DNA of 8,411 nucleotides from Clostridia bacterium (GTDB lineage Bacteria; Bacillota; Clostridia; DSM-8532), in the NCBI GenBank assembly GCA_026418215.1, contig JAOABT010000331.1, forward strand, positions 1 to 8,411, given 5' to 3'. Positions 1 through 7,008 of this stretch are shown here, one piece after another. The translations under genes and the position numbers were made by a program. The number at the start of each line of letters is the position of its first letter. Position 1 is the first letter of the stretch. Under the pieces are notes generated by a model. That model was not told where the DNA came from and did no database searches. It saw only the letters and a program-made list of their open reading frames with translations.

Positions 1-1193
1 GTGCCTTCATGGACCGTTCCGTGCTTGACGGTGACCCCCACAGCGTCATCGAGGCTCTGGCCATCGCAGGCTATGCCATCGGCTCTAACCAGGGCTATAT
101 TTACGTTCGTGCCGAATATCCCATCGCCGTTCAGCGTCTGAAGATCGCTATTGCACAAGCCCGTGAATACGGCCTGCTCGGCACCAATATCTTCGGAACA
201 AACTTTGCCTTTGACCTTGAAATCCGCCTTGGAGCCGGTGCTTTCGTATGCGGAGAGGAAACGGCTCTGATGACCTCCATCGAGGGTAAGCGCGGAGAGC
301 CAAGAACCCGTCCTCCGTTCCCCGCTGTCAAGGGTCTTTGGGAAAAACCTACCATTTTAAATAATGTTGAAACATATGCGAATATTCCGGTTATCCTATT
401 AAAAGGCGCCGAATGGTTTTCTTCCATCGGCACCGAAAAGAGCAAGGGAACCAAGGTGTTTGCAATTGGCGGAAAGATCAATAACACGGGTCTTGTTGAA
501 ATTCCTATGGGAACCACGCTGCGTGAGGTTATTTACGATATCGGCGGCGGCATCCCCAAGGGTAAAAAGTTCAAGGCAGCTCAGACCGGCGGTCCTTCGG
601 GCGGCTGTATCCCGGCCTCTCATCTGGACACCCCCATCGATTACGATAACCTGATCGCCTTAGGCTCCATGATGGGCTCCGGCGGCTTAATCGTTATGGA
701 TGAGGACAACTGCATGGTCGATATTGCCAAATTCTTCCTGGAATTTACGGTTGACGAATCCTGCGGAAAATGCCCGCCATGCCGTATTGGAACCAAGCGT
801 ATGTATGAAATTCTCGACAGAATCACCCAGGGCAAGGGCGAGGAAGGCGATATTGAAAAGCTCGAGGTTCTGGCTGAAAGCATCAGGCAGGGGGCGCTCT
901 GCGGTCTTGGCCAAACTGCTCCAAACCCTGTATTGAGTACGCTTAGATACTTCCGTGATGAGTACGAGGCGCACGTTAAGGAAAAGAGATGTCCTTCAGG
1001 CGTGTGCAAGGCTATGCTGAATTTCAGCATCGAGGCCGAAAAATGCAAGGGCTGTAGCCTTTGCTCCAAAAAGTGCCCGGTAGGCGCTATTTCTGGCGAA
1101 GTGAAAAAGCCTTATACCATTGATACCAGCAAATGTATCAAGTGCGGTGTTTGTATGGATTCCTGTAAATTCGCAGCCATCACCAAGAAGTAG
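1..1193 (+). CDS. hydB: NADH-binding flavoprotein subunit of a multimeric [FeFe] hydrogenase (HydB/HndC, NuoF-like), 5'-partial
   Basis: This subunit oxidises or reduces NAD(P)H at FMN and passes electrons through Fe-S clusters to the catalytic subunit encoded next. The reading frame is open to the left edge: Ala-Phe codons at 3-8 precede the first Met at 9, matching the internal NuoF motif GAFMDRSVL, so the true start and the glycine-rich FMN loop lie outside. Numbering from that Met, the NuoF core includes [14 protein letters not shown] at about 75-88 and an SLBB-like stretch at about 145-200. The NuoF-type [4Fe-4S] ligands are C252, C255, C258 and C298. A C-terminal two-cluster ferredoxin domain has C346/C349/C352/C356 and C376/C379/C382/C386. 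That ferredoxin tail separates HydB/HndC from respiratory NuoF. The hydA start follows the stop by 21 bases, so the two are one operon. Electron bifurcation and NADH versus NADPH preference are inferred from the family, not visible here. Confidence 0.93.
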   Translation, partial: AFMDRSVLDGDPHSVIEALAIAGYAIGSNQGYIYVRAEYPIAVQRLKIAIAQAREYGLLGTNIFGTNFAFDLEIRLGAGAFVCGEETALMTSIEGKRGEPRTRPPFPAVKGLWEKPTILNNVETYANIPVILLKGAEWFSSIGTEKSKGTKVFAIGGKINNTGLVEIPMGTTLREVIYDIGGGIPKGKKFKAAQTGGPSGGCIPASHLDTPIDYDNLIALGSMMGSGGLIVMDEDNCMVDIAKFFLEFTVDESCGKCPPCRIGTKRMYEILDRITQGKGEEGDIEKLEVLAESIRQGALCGLGQTAPNPVLSTLRYFRDEYEAHVKEKRCPSGVCKAMLNFSIEAEKCKGCSLCSKKCPVGAISGEVKKPYTIDTSKCIKCGVCMDSCKFAAITKK

Positions 1194-1214
1194 AAGGAAG
1201 GAGAGTGCAAGTCA

Positions 1215-2966
1215 ATGTCCGAATTAGTTACCTTATTTATCGACGGTAAGGAAGTAAAGGCTCCCAAGGGCACAACCGTGCTCGAGGCGGCCAAGAGTGC
1301 AGGCATCCATATCCCCACGCTCTGCTTCCTCAAGGATATCAATGAAATCGGCGCATGCCGCATGTGTATTGTCGATGTAGGCGCAAGGAGCTTCCAGGCC
1401 GCCTGCATGTACCCTGTTTCCGAGGGTCTCAAGGTGACCACCAACAGCCCTAAAATACGCGAAACCCGCAAGGTTACCCTTGAGCTTATCCTTTCCTCCC
1501 ATGAGAAGAAATGCCTCACCTGTGTGAGAAGCAATAACTGTGAGCTGCAGAAGCTTTCCAAGGACCTTAATATCAAGGATATCCGCTTCGAGGGCGAGCT
1601 CCAGAACTATCCCATTGATGACCTCTCACACTCCATCGTCAGAGATCCCAACAAGTGCGTGCTCTGCCGCCGCTGCGTCAGCTTCTGCAAGCATGTCCAG
1701 ACCGTATCAGCCATCGAGACTGTGGACAGAGGCTACAAGACCATCGTGGCATCTCCGTTCAACATGTCCTTGAAGGATACGCCCTGCGTCAATTGCGGTC
1801 AGTGTATCGTAGCCTGCCCTGTTGGCGCCCTTCGCGAGAAGAGCTCAATCGAAAAGGTTTGGGAAGCCCTCAACAACAAGGAGCTTCATGTCGTGGTTCA
1901 AACTGCTCCTGCAGTTCGTGCAGGACTTGGCGAGGAGTTTGATTACCCTATTGGCACACGTGTTACCGGTAAAATGGTTTCAGCCCTTAAGAGGCTGGGT
2001 TTTGCCAAGGTCTTCGACACCAATACCGCAGCCGATCTGACCATTATGGAAGAGGGCACCGAGCTGGTTGAACGTATCAAGAATAACGGTAAGCTGCCGC
2101 TTATCACCTCGTGCAGCCCCGGTTGGATCAAGTTCTGCGAGCATTTCTATCCCGATATGCTCGATAACCTCTCCAGCTGCAAATCGCCGCAGAACATGTT
2201 TGGCGCGGTCTTAAAGTCCTACTATGCCGAGAAGATGGGCCTTGACCCTGCAAAGATCTTTGTAGTCTCCGTAATGCCCTGTACAGCCAAGAAGTATGAG
2301 GCTGAGCGTCCGGAGCTTGCATCCACAGGCTATCCTGACATTGATGAGGTGCTTACAACCCGCGAGCTTGCCCAGATGATTAAGGAAGCCGGCATTGACT
2401 TTAGAAACCTGCCCGACGAGCAATTCGACGACCCCATGGGCGAGGCTACCGGCGCCGGCGTTATTTTCGGTGCTACCGGCGGTGTTATGGAAGCAGCCTT
2501 AAGAAGCGTGCCCTTCCTTTTAACAGGCAAGGACCCTGACGAGGTAGATGTTAAGGTCGTTCGCGGCACCGATGCCGTGAAGGAAGCTGAAGTGACTGTC
2601 GATGGCGTCAAGATCAAGGCGGCTGTCGTCCACGGCCTTGGCAATGCGAGAAAGGTTCTCGACAAGATCAGAGCAGGCGAGGCTGATTATCAATTTGTTG
2701 AAATCATGGCCTGCCCCGGCGGGTGCGTCAATGGTGGCGGACAGCCTATCCAACCCGCTTCGGTGAGAAATGAAACCGATCTTCGCGCCGAGAGAGCCAA
2801 AGCCCTCTATCAGGAGGACGAAGGCCTTGCGCTAAGAAGGTCTCACCATAACCCAAAGGTCCTCAAGATGTATGAGGAATACTTTGAGAAGCCCGGCGGA
2901 CATAAATCACACGAGCTTTTGCACACCCATTATGTGGCTCGTGAAAACTATCCAGAAAACGAATAA
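1215..2966 (+). CDS. hydA: [FeFe] hydrogenase catalytic subunit (HydA/HndD type)
   Basis: Cytoplasmic catalytic subunit that reversibly reduces protons to H2 at the H-cluster. Its 583 residues match the usual size of CpI/HndD-type enzymes. Domains in order: a [2Fe-2S] ferredoxin domain (C37, C48, C51, C64); a His-ligated [4Fe-4S] site (H96, C100, C103, C109); two [4Fe-4S] clusters (C148/C151/C154/C158 and C191/C194/C197/C201); then the H-cluster domain from about 225. The three signature motifs are TSCSPGW at 298-304, MPCTAKKYE at 354-362 and EIMACPGGCVNGGGQP at 496-511. The C-terminal small-subunit-like region ends in HELLHTHY. Oddity: L1 reads TSCS where the textbook motif is TSCC (see findings). 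The ATG at 1215 is chosen because the protein begins directly with the ferredoxin fold; a purine-rich Shine-Dalgarno AAGGAG lies about 11 bases upstream. The preceding flavoprotein gene and the following terminator make this the last gene of a hydrogenase operon. Ferredoxin/NADH bifurcation is an inference. Confidence 0.96.
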   Translation: MSELVTLFIDGKEVKAPKGTTVLEAAKSAGIHIPTLCFLKDINEIGACRMCIVDVGARSFQAACMYPVSEGLKVTTNSPKIRETRKVTLELILSSHEKKCLTCVRSNNCELQKLSKDLNIKDIRFEGELQNYPIDDLSHSIVRDPNKCVLCRRCVSFCKHVQTVSAIETVDRGYKTIVASPFNMSLKDTPCVNCGQCIVACPVGALREKSSIEKVWEALNNKELHVVVQTAPAVRAGLGEEFDYPIGTRVTGKMVSALKRLGFAKVFDTNTAADLTIMEEGTELVERIKNNGKLPLITSCSPGWIKFCEHFYPDMLDNLSSCKSPQNMFGAVLKSYYAEKMGLDPAKIFVVSVMPCTAKKYEAERPELASTGYPDIDEVLTTRELAQMIKEAGIDFRNLPDEQFDDPMGEATGAGVIFGATGGVMEAALRSVPFLLTGKDPDEVDVKVVRGTDAVKEAEVTVDGVKIKAAVVHGLGNARKVLDKIRAGEADYQFVEIMACPGGCVNGGGQPIQPASVRNETDLRAERAKALYQEDEGLALRRSHHNPKVLKMYEEYFEKPGGHKSHELLHTHYVARENYPENE

Positions 2967-2987
2967 TTCTTTAGGTCAAATTTATGC

Positions 2988-3023
2988 GCCACCCTGAAAA
3001 TGCTCAGGGTGGCTTGTTTATTA
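2988..3023 (+). terminator. Rho-independent terminator of the hydrogenase operon
   Basis: A perfect 10-bp stem (GCCACCCTGA at 2988-2997 pairing with TCAGGGTGGC at 3004-3013) with a 6-base loop is followed by a T-rich tail (TTGTTTATTA). It begins 21 bases after the hydA stop. Nothing on the other strand suggests it is bidirectional. Confidence 0.9.
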
Positions 3024-3042
3024 CGGGGGGATAAGCTAAAAT
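3014..3042 (+). promoter_or_regulatory. Candidate sigma-A-type promoter just after the hydA terminator
   Basis: TTGTTT (3014-3019) and TAAAAT (3037-3042) are separated by 17 bases, giving a predicted transcript start near 3049. The -10 matches five of six consensus bases, but the -35 matches only its TTG half. The -35 lies in the terminator's T-tail, so the hydrogenase unit and this promoter would be back to back. It could drive the structured gap and/or the downstream AEC permease. This is weak sequence evidence only. Confidence 0.3.
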
Positions 3043-3080
3043 ATCAAAGACAAGGCGCGATAAGAGTCTCGCTTTTAAAG

Positions 3081-3176
3081 TATACTAGGCTTTTGTCATG
3101 AAAGCCTGAGTATAACGATGCCTGATGTAGTCTTAAGGAAACTGCAATGGTTTTGGAACAATGAAAAGGCAGGCAT
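3081..3176 (+). other. Candidate structured RNA or repeat element in a 360-base gap
   Basis: The gap 2967-3326 has no plausible gene. Its centre folds locally. Hairpin 1 pairs TATACT and AGGCTTT (3081-3093) with AAAGCCT and AGTATA (3101-3114): 13 bp with a single bulged G at 3108 and a 7-base loop. Hairpin 2 pairs ATGCCTG (3118-3124) with CAGGCAT (3170-3176) and encloses hairpin 3, TGTAGT (3126-3131) with ACTGCA (3141-3146), six pairs including one G-U. A further CAGGC/GCCTG pairing (3184-3188 with 3235-3239) is possible. No riboswitch class I know was recognised and there is no terminator before the next gene. It could be a small RNA, a 5' leader of the permease gene, or a dispersed repeat. 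The hairpins are directly seen; any function is unknown. Confidence 0.4.
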
Positions 3177-3326
3177 TCATTTTCAGGCAAAATTATAGTA
3201 TTTGTGCTGAGCAGCTGCATGGAGCCGCAGACAAGCCTGGAGTTTTATGAAAGCCATATGAGTCCTTGATTTGTTAAGGTTTTGACGATAGAGAACTACG
3301 CATGTAGATCTGGAAGGGAGAACATC

Positions 3327-4247
3327 ATGGAATTTCACATTGTGCTGAATCAGGTTATCATCCTGTTTATCATACTCATCATTGGTTTCGTGGCAGGTAA
3401 GTTTAAAATTATGGACTCCAACGGAACCAAGAAGTTATCCGAGGTACTGTTGTTTGTGACCTCGCCTATGCTGGTGCTCAACTCGTTTTTCATTAAGTTC
3501 TCGCAGGAGCGCATCTTCAACGTGCTTTGGATTGTGGGGCTTGGAACCGCGATGTTTATCGTGGCCATCGTCCTTTCCAAGCTCATTTATGGGCGGTTTA
3601 ACGAAAAAATAGCACCCGTCCTCCGCTTTACGGCTATCTTTTCAAACTGCGGCTACATGGGTTTACCGCTTATGAAGGCCTTATATGGTGACAACGGCGT
3701 CTTCTATGGGTCCTTTTACATTGTATTGTTTCATATGTTCCTCTGGAGCTACGGCTTCATGATGTTTGGCGGCAAGGGCACCAAGGCTCAGGTAGCCAAA
3801 AAGGTCCTGACCAACCCGTCAATTATCGCCGTTTATTTTGGCCTCATCATCTTCATCTTGAGCATTCCGATTCCTGACCCCGTCAGAGGGGCTGTAAAGG
3901 CCGTGGGCGACATGACTATGCCGATCTCCATGCTCATTATCGGCGGCGTCATGAGTACTGCAAAGCTCTCCTCCGTGTTCAAGGACTGGCGCGTCTACAT
4001 GGCGTCGGCTGTACGGCTTGTGCTCATGCCCTTGATCGCCATTTTTGCGACCAAGGCCCTTGGCATTCAAACCCTTCCTGCAGCGGTTATTGGAACTGCG
4101 TTGGCCATGCCTGCCGCCGCCAATACAACAATCTTCTCGGAGATGTTTGAAAAGGATGCCGTCTTTGCCTCCAAGTGCGTTACGGTATCCACGCTATTGT
4201 CCATTATTACTGCACCGCTCATCATCTCGCTGATTTCCATTGTGTGA
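3327..4247 (+). CDS. AEC family (auxin efflux carrier/malate permease-like) transporter
   Basis: A 306-residue integral membrane permease of the AEC family (Mem_trans fold), whose bacterial members are associated with export or uptake of organic anions such as malate or with unknown substrates. Hydrophobic segments span nearly the whole length, consistent with about ten helices: for example residues 5-24, 36-56, 66-86, 126-146, 165-182, 222-245 and 285-306. Family landmarks are SNCGYMGLP at 106-114 in the first half and MPAAANTTIFSEMF at 261-274 in the second, the paired broken-helix positions of this fold. The start at 3327 is preferred over an in-frame ATG 15 codons upstream because GGAAGGGAG (3312-3320) lies at ribosome-binding distance and the extra residues are polar and not family-like. 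It ends with tandem stops TGA-TAA. Flanking terminators on both sides indicate a single-gene unit. The substrate cannot be told from sequence. Confidence 0.9.
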   Translation: MEFHIVLNQVIILFIILIIGFVAGKFKIMDSNGTKKLSEVLLFVTSPMLVLNSFFIKFSQERIFNVLWIVGLGTAMFIVAIVLSKLIYGRFNEKIAPVLRFTAIFSNCGYMGLPLMKALYGDNGVFYGSFYIVLFHMFLWSYGFMMFGGKGTKAQVAKKVLTNPSIIAVYFGLIIFILSIPIPDPVRGAVKAVGDMTMPISMLIIGGVMSTAKLSSVFKDWRVYMASAVRLVLMPLIAIFATKALGIQTLPAAVIGTALAMPAAANTTIFSEMFEKDAVFASKCVTVSTLLSIITAPLIISLISIV

Positions 4248-4290
4248 TAAGCAATACATGCTGATCATTTTTATTTACTCTATCATCATG

Positions 4291-4324
4291 AGCTCCTATT
4301 CACTTTTATGATAGGAGCTTTTTT
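4291..4324 (+). terminator. Rho-independent terminator after the AEC permease gene
   Basis: A perfect 9-bp stem (AGCTCCTAT 4291-4299 with ATAGGAGCT 4311-4319) has an 11-base loop and a run of T bases (4319-4324). It lies 43 bases past the permease stop and isolates that gene from metF. Confidence 0.88.
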
Positions 4325-4414
4325 ATACCACCAATGGTGGCAGGCTTATCGTAAACAAAGCTATGGACAGGAGACTGATCATGGGTTAAAATGTACCAAA
4401 ACAGGAGGGATGCC

Positions 4415-5281
4415 ATGAAACTATCTGAACTTTACAAGGGAGATCGCCAGACCCTGGCCTTCGAGATTTTCCCGCCCAAGCCCGAGGTGCCGCTGGACAC
4501 CCTTTTTGAGTCAATAGAGGGCTTTAAGGCTCTTTCTCCCGACTATATTAGCGTGACCTACGGCGCAGGAGGAAGTCAGCGCGGCAGAACCGTTGAAATT
4601 GCTTCCAAGCTCAAGAATCAATATGCCATAGAGGCCATGTGCCACTTAACCTGTGTGGGTCACAGCCTTGAAGAAATAGATCAGATGCTCATGACTATGA
4701 AGCGGGAGAATATCTCCAATATCCTCGCACTGAGAGGTGATCCTCCCGTTGACCAGCCTGATTTCGACTTTTCAAAGGGTGTCTTCCGCTATGCCAACGA
4801 GCTGATTGCCCATATTAAAAAGACAGGGGATTTCTGTATTGCAGCCGCCGCATATCTTGAAGGTCATGTGGACAGCAAACAGCTCCGCGAAGACAGGAAG
4901 CGCTTAAAGGAGAAGGTTGATGCAGGGGTAGACGTTCTTGTGACACAGCTATTCTTCGACAACAGGCTTTACTTTGACTTTATAGAGCACTGCGAGCGGC
5001 TGGCTATCAAATGCCCTGTCATTCCGGGCATTATGCCCATCTTTAATGCCCGAATCAAAAACATGACTGCCCGAAGCGGATGCTCTATCCCCGCCAAGCT
5101 TGTTGTCATGATCGACAAATATCAGGATAACCCCGATGATCTGCGTAAAGCGGGCGAGGAATACGCGGGCCGGCAGATCCGCGAGCTTCTCGATGGCGGC
5201 GCACCCGGTGTGCACCTGTATACCATGAACAAGCTGACCTCAACTATAGAAATTTTAAAGGTGGCTGGTCTAAAAAAGTAA
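4415..5281 (+). CDS. metF: 5,10-methylenetetrahydrofolate reductase (MetF)
   Basis: Soluble flavoenzyme (FAD, TIM-barrel, MTHFR family) that reduces 5,10-methylene-THF to 5-methyl-THF, the methyl donor for methionine synthesis and, in acetogens, for the Wood-Ljungdahl methyl branch. The 288 residues equal the usual bacterial length of about 290. Visible signatures: FEIFPPKPE at 16-24 with the catalytic-position Glu17; SVTYGAGGS at 46-54; ALRGDPP at 105-111 with the conserved Asp109; AAAYLEGH at 144-151; TQLFFD at 177-182 with Gln178; PGIMPI at 204-209; and the C-terminal GVHLYTMN at 265-272. The ATG at 4415 is chosen over one at 4391 because AGGAGGG (4403-4409) sits five bases before it. No metV or rnfC-like partner is in the window, so it appears to stand alone. 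No SAM, cobalamin or T-box leader was recognised in the 90 bases between the preceding terminator and the start. Confidence 0.95.
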   Translation: MKLSELYKGDRQTLAFEIFPPKPEVPLDTLFESIEGFKALSPDYISVTYGAGGSQRGRTVEIASKLKNQYAIEAMCHLTCVGHSLEEIDQMLMTMKRENISNILALRGDPPVDQPDFDFSKGVFRYANELIAHIKKTGDFCIAAAAYLEGHVDSKQLREDRKRLKEKVDAGVDVLVTQLFFDNRLYFDFIEHCERLAIKCPVIPGIMPIFNARIKNMTARSGCSIPAKLVVMIDKYQDNPDDLRKAGEEYAGRQIRELLDGGAPGVHLYTMNKLTSTIEILKVAGLKK

Positions 5282-5310
5282 AGACATCTTTTGCAGACTA
5301 TAAAATCGCC

Positions 5311-5390
5311 AAAAAACAAGAGCTCCCAGTCTGATGAAGTGACCTAGAACTTTGTGTCACTTCAATCTTGCGGCTGGGAGCTTTTTTCTT
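5311..5390. terminator. Nested bidirectional terminator between metF and the ECF S-component gene
   Basis: The outer stem AGCTCCCAG (5321-5329) pairs with CTGGGAGCT (5374-5382). It is followed by TTTTTTCTT on the plus strand and preceded by AAAAAACAA, which gives a T-rich tail on the minus strand, so it can stop both convergent genes. Inside it is a second perfect 9-bp stem, TGAAGTGAC (5335-5343) with GTCACTTCA (5356-5364), with a 12-base loop. The two-tier form is larger than needed for termination. Confidence 0.88.
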
Positions 5391-5433
5391 GGTCAGTTTA
5401 CTGAATCAGATTGCTGAACGTTATCTATTAATA

Positions 5434-6207
5434 TTACCGTTCAAAAACAAGGCTTGCTCTTTTAACCGCTGGTGCGAAAATACTCGCAGCAGTGACGCCG
5501 CCAAAGAATTGGACCATATTCATGGGAACGCTGAAGATGGCTGCAACGGGGCTGTACATAAAGGACTCAACCACGAAGTAGCCCATGACCATGCACATGC
5601 CGGCAGCCGTCATGCCTACAATGGCGCGGACGGTGAACACCTGGTTGCCGTCTCTCTTTGAGAAGAAATAGAAAGCAATGGAGAATATCGCAATGGTTGC
5701 GGCCACGCCCACAATAAAGTAAAGCGGCAGAAGATGCAGAACATCTGTTGTGCTCTTGATAGTGGCAGCATCAGCGGTTGGACCGGCAATATCCGTTACA
5801 AGCTTGCTTTCGCCTATTCTTTGAATCTGACCCTGTAGGTAAAGCATTGTTCCTGCGGAGAAAGCAACCCACACCAGAAAGGCAGAAACGATTGAAGTCA
5901 CAGAGGCTCTGCGGGTCTTGCCCGATAATACAAGGCCCATGATGAGCGCCATCAGAGATTTTATCACAAGCGTCGGAATGGCATATTGCGCATACCCGCC
6001 CAAAATGTCCGAAAGCATTGAGCCTACACCAGAAGCGAATGCTCCATAAAAAGGTCCGAGTACAATAACTGAAAGATAGATCATACTATCTCCGAGGTGA
6101 ATGTAGCCCGAGGTGTAGGGCACGGGAATTTTAACGAGAAAGGTCAAAACAAAGACAAGAGCCGTCATAAGGCCTGTCAAAACATATTTCCTTGTGTTAC
6201 CTGACAT
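5434..6207 (-). CDS. ECF transporter S component (vitamin/precursor-binding membrane subunit), enlarged
   Basis: Substrate-capture membrane subunit that would dock onto shared EcfA/EcfA'/EcfT energy-coupling subunits encoded elsewhere. The N-terminal part (about residues 8-95) has the typical S-component pattern: a hydrophobic helix, then YIHLGDSMIYLS at 35-46, LGPFYGAFASGVGSMLSDILGGY at 50-72 in spirit, and a third helix pair around 78-95. The last part (about 190-250), with MGYFVVESF at 208-216 and VPMNMVQFFGG at 227-237, matches the end of the same family (related to HmpT/riboflavin-type S components). At 257 residues it exceeds the usual 170-200 because about 85 residues, including two hydrophobic helices, are inserted between these parts. 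The start is supported by AAGGAGG seven bases upstream. It is monocistronic and convergent with metF. The substrate (thiamine precursor, pyridoxine, riboflavin, folate-like) cannot be assigned; proximity to metF is only suggestive. Confidence 0.85.
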   Translation of the reverse strand: MSGNTRKYVLTGLMTALVFVLTFLVKIPVPYTSGYIHLGDSMIYLSVIVLGPFYGAFASGVGSMLSDILGGYAQYAIPTLVIKSLMALIMGLVLSGKTRRASVTSIVSAFLVWVAFSAGTMLYLQGQIQRIGESKLVTDIAGPTADAATIKSTTDVLHLLPLYFIVGVAATIAIFSIAFYFFSKRDGNQVFTVRAIVGMTAAGMCMVMGYFVVESFMYSPVAAIFSVPMNMVQFFGGVTAASIFAPAVKRASLVFER

Positions 6208-6240
6208 GGATTGTCCTCCTTAATTGTCGCTTTGCCTCGT

Positions 6241-6249
6241 AGTATAGCA
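6241..6249 (-). promoter_or_regulatory. Extended -10 promoter of the ECF S-component gene
   Basis: On the minus strand the bases read TGCTATACT, an extended -10 element (TGn plus TATACT). A recognisable -35 is lacking, as is common for extended -10 promoters. The predicted start near 6234 gives a leader of about 27 bases, too short for a riboswitch, and places the ribosome binding site (minus strand of 6215-6221) correctly. Confidence 0.55.
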
Positions 6250-6347
6250 TGCCAAGAAAATAATTGAAATAGTGATAATTTATAAACTTTGGCCTTTCTC
6301 GACAGAAATTCTCGCGGCAAGCCCTGATCTATTAGGCAAATGGTCCA

Positions 6348-6353
6348 TATAAT
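6348..6353 (+). promoter_or_regulatory. Candidate -10 box for the TSUP pseudogene
   Basis: A perfect TATAAT lies 45 bases upstream of the GTG start of the TSUP remnant. The expected -35 position about 17 bases upstream (around 6325-6330, TGATCT) is a poor match. It is the only good plus-strand -10 in the 190-base divergent intergenic region, which otherwise shows no recognisable element. Confidence 0.4.
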
Positions 6354-6397
6354 CTGAACTTAAAAGTGATAAGATAAAATAAGGAGGGTTTGCCTAG

Positions 6398-6926
6398 GTG
6401 ATCAACGGCTTTAGCTTGGCTCAGAGCCTCTATCTGCTGCTTAGCGCAGGCATGGCTTACTTTGCAAAGGGAATCACAGGGTTTGGAAACACGCTGATTA
6501 TGGCATCGCTGTTTTCCTTTTTGATTCCGAACCGATTGACTACCCCGGTTGATCTCTTTTTAAGCATTCCCACCAACGCCTGGCTGTTTTACAGGAACCG
6601 GAAAAGCCTTTCCATGAAGTTAGCGGCGCCTCTGTGCCTGACTGTGCTTATTGGTGCAATTCCGGGGAGCCTTCAGAGCCAATCTCTGCCTTGCTTTTTT
6701 AGTGGATAATCTCTTTTGGCTCGTTATTTACTTGTTTACCGGCGTCATTACCCTTCAGGTGCTCACGCTTTCGCTGTTTATCGCACCGGCTGTCGTTGCA
6801 GGCATGTGGCTGGGTGTAAAAGTGGACAGGCGCTTGAATGAAAAAACAGTTCGAATGACTATTATCGTTCTGCTCATCGTAAGCGGATGCGTTTAATTTA
6901 TAAGGAATATATTTTTCCAGGGCTGA
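6398..6926 (+). pseudogene. TSUP family (TauE/SafE-like) permease, decayed: internal deletion, frameshift and nonsense codon
   Basis: Intact relatives are membrane permeases of about 250 residues linked to sulfite, sulfonate or other organic anion export. The 5' part starts at GTG 6398 behind AAGGAGGGT (6381-6389). It encodes a normal first third, with YFAKGITGFGNTLIMASL near its residues 21-38 and ending in IGAIPGS. From about 6666 homology continues in the next frame as AFRANLCLAFLVDNLF and runs through the last helices to a stop at 6894-6896. Roughly 85-100 residues of the middle are absent, so a deletion whose size is not a multiple of three joins the two parts near 6665-6674. In the original frame a stop comes at 6707-6709. 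The second part also seems to end early: after the TAA at 6894 the same frame continues FIRNIFFQG to TGA at 6924-6926, resembling the usual C-terminal tail, so TAA may replace a Leu codon. The recognition comes from memory of the family pattern. Confidence 0.8.
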
Positions 6927-7008
6927 ACACGAAATTCCTGGCATGATACCTGACTATTGACCATGGCTTTGAATCTGACAAAGAATCAGGGAAGGAAGAT
7001 GATACCTT

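Noticed and set aside
131..1069. Minus-strand open frames (131-517, 399-623, 641-1069, 687-974) inside the hydB region
   Set aside because: They lie opposite a clearly homologous flavoprotein gene, have no ribosome binding sites in context and encode no recognisable domains; they are shadows of its codon use.
3000..3101. 33-codon open frame starting inside the hydA terminator
   Set aside because: It starts in the terminator loop, has no ribosome binding site and runs through the hairpin region; coding is unlikely.
4363..4389. Possible eight-codon leader peptide upstream of metF
   Set aside because: No ribosome binding site, no run of Met or other regulatory codons, and no attenuator hairpin follows it.
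4325..4414. Possible SAM, T-box or cobalamin leader before metF
   Set aside because: Only about 90 bases are available and just a 5-bp CCACC/GGTGG hairpin (4328-4340) is seen; none of the conserved riboswitch cores is present.
5368..5661. Plus-strand open frame of 97 codons overlapping the 3' end of the ECF S-component gene
   Set aside because: It is antisense to a conserved membrane protein, begins within the bidirectional terminator and has a His/Asn-rich composition typical of the reverse of hydrophobic codons.
6271..6372. Direct repeat AGTGATAA at about 6271-6278 and 6365-6372 in the divergent intergenic region, considered as an operator pair
   Set aside because: Eight AT-rich bases repeated once in AT-rich promoter DNA can arise by chance and neither copy is palindromic.
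6651..6896. 81-codon open frame as an independent small membrane protein
   Set aside because: It starts at a TTG without a ribosome binding site and its sequence continues the TSUP permease C-terminal part, so it is better explained as the second fragment of the pseudogene.
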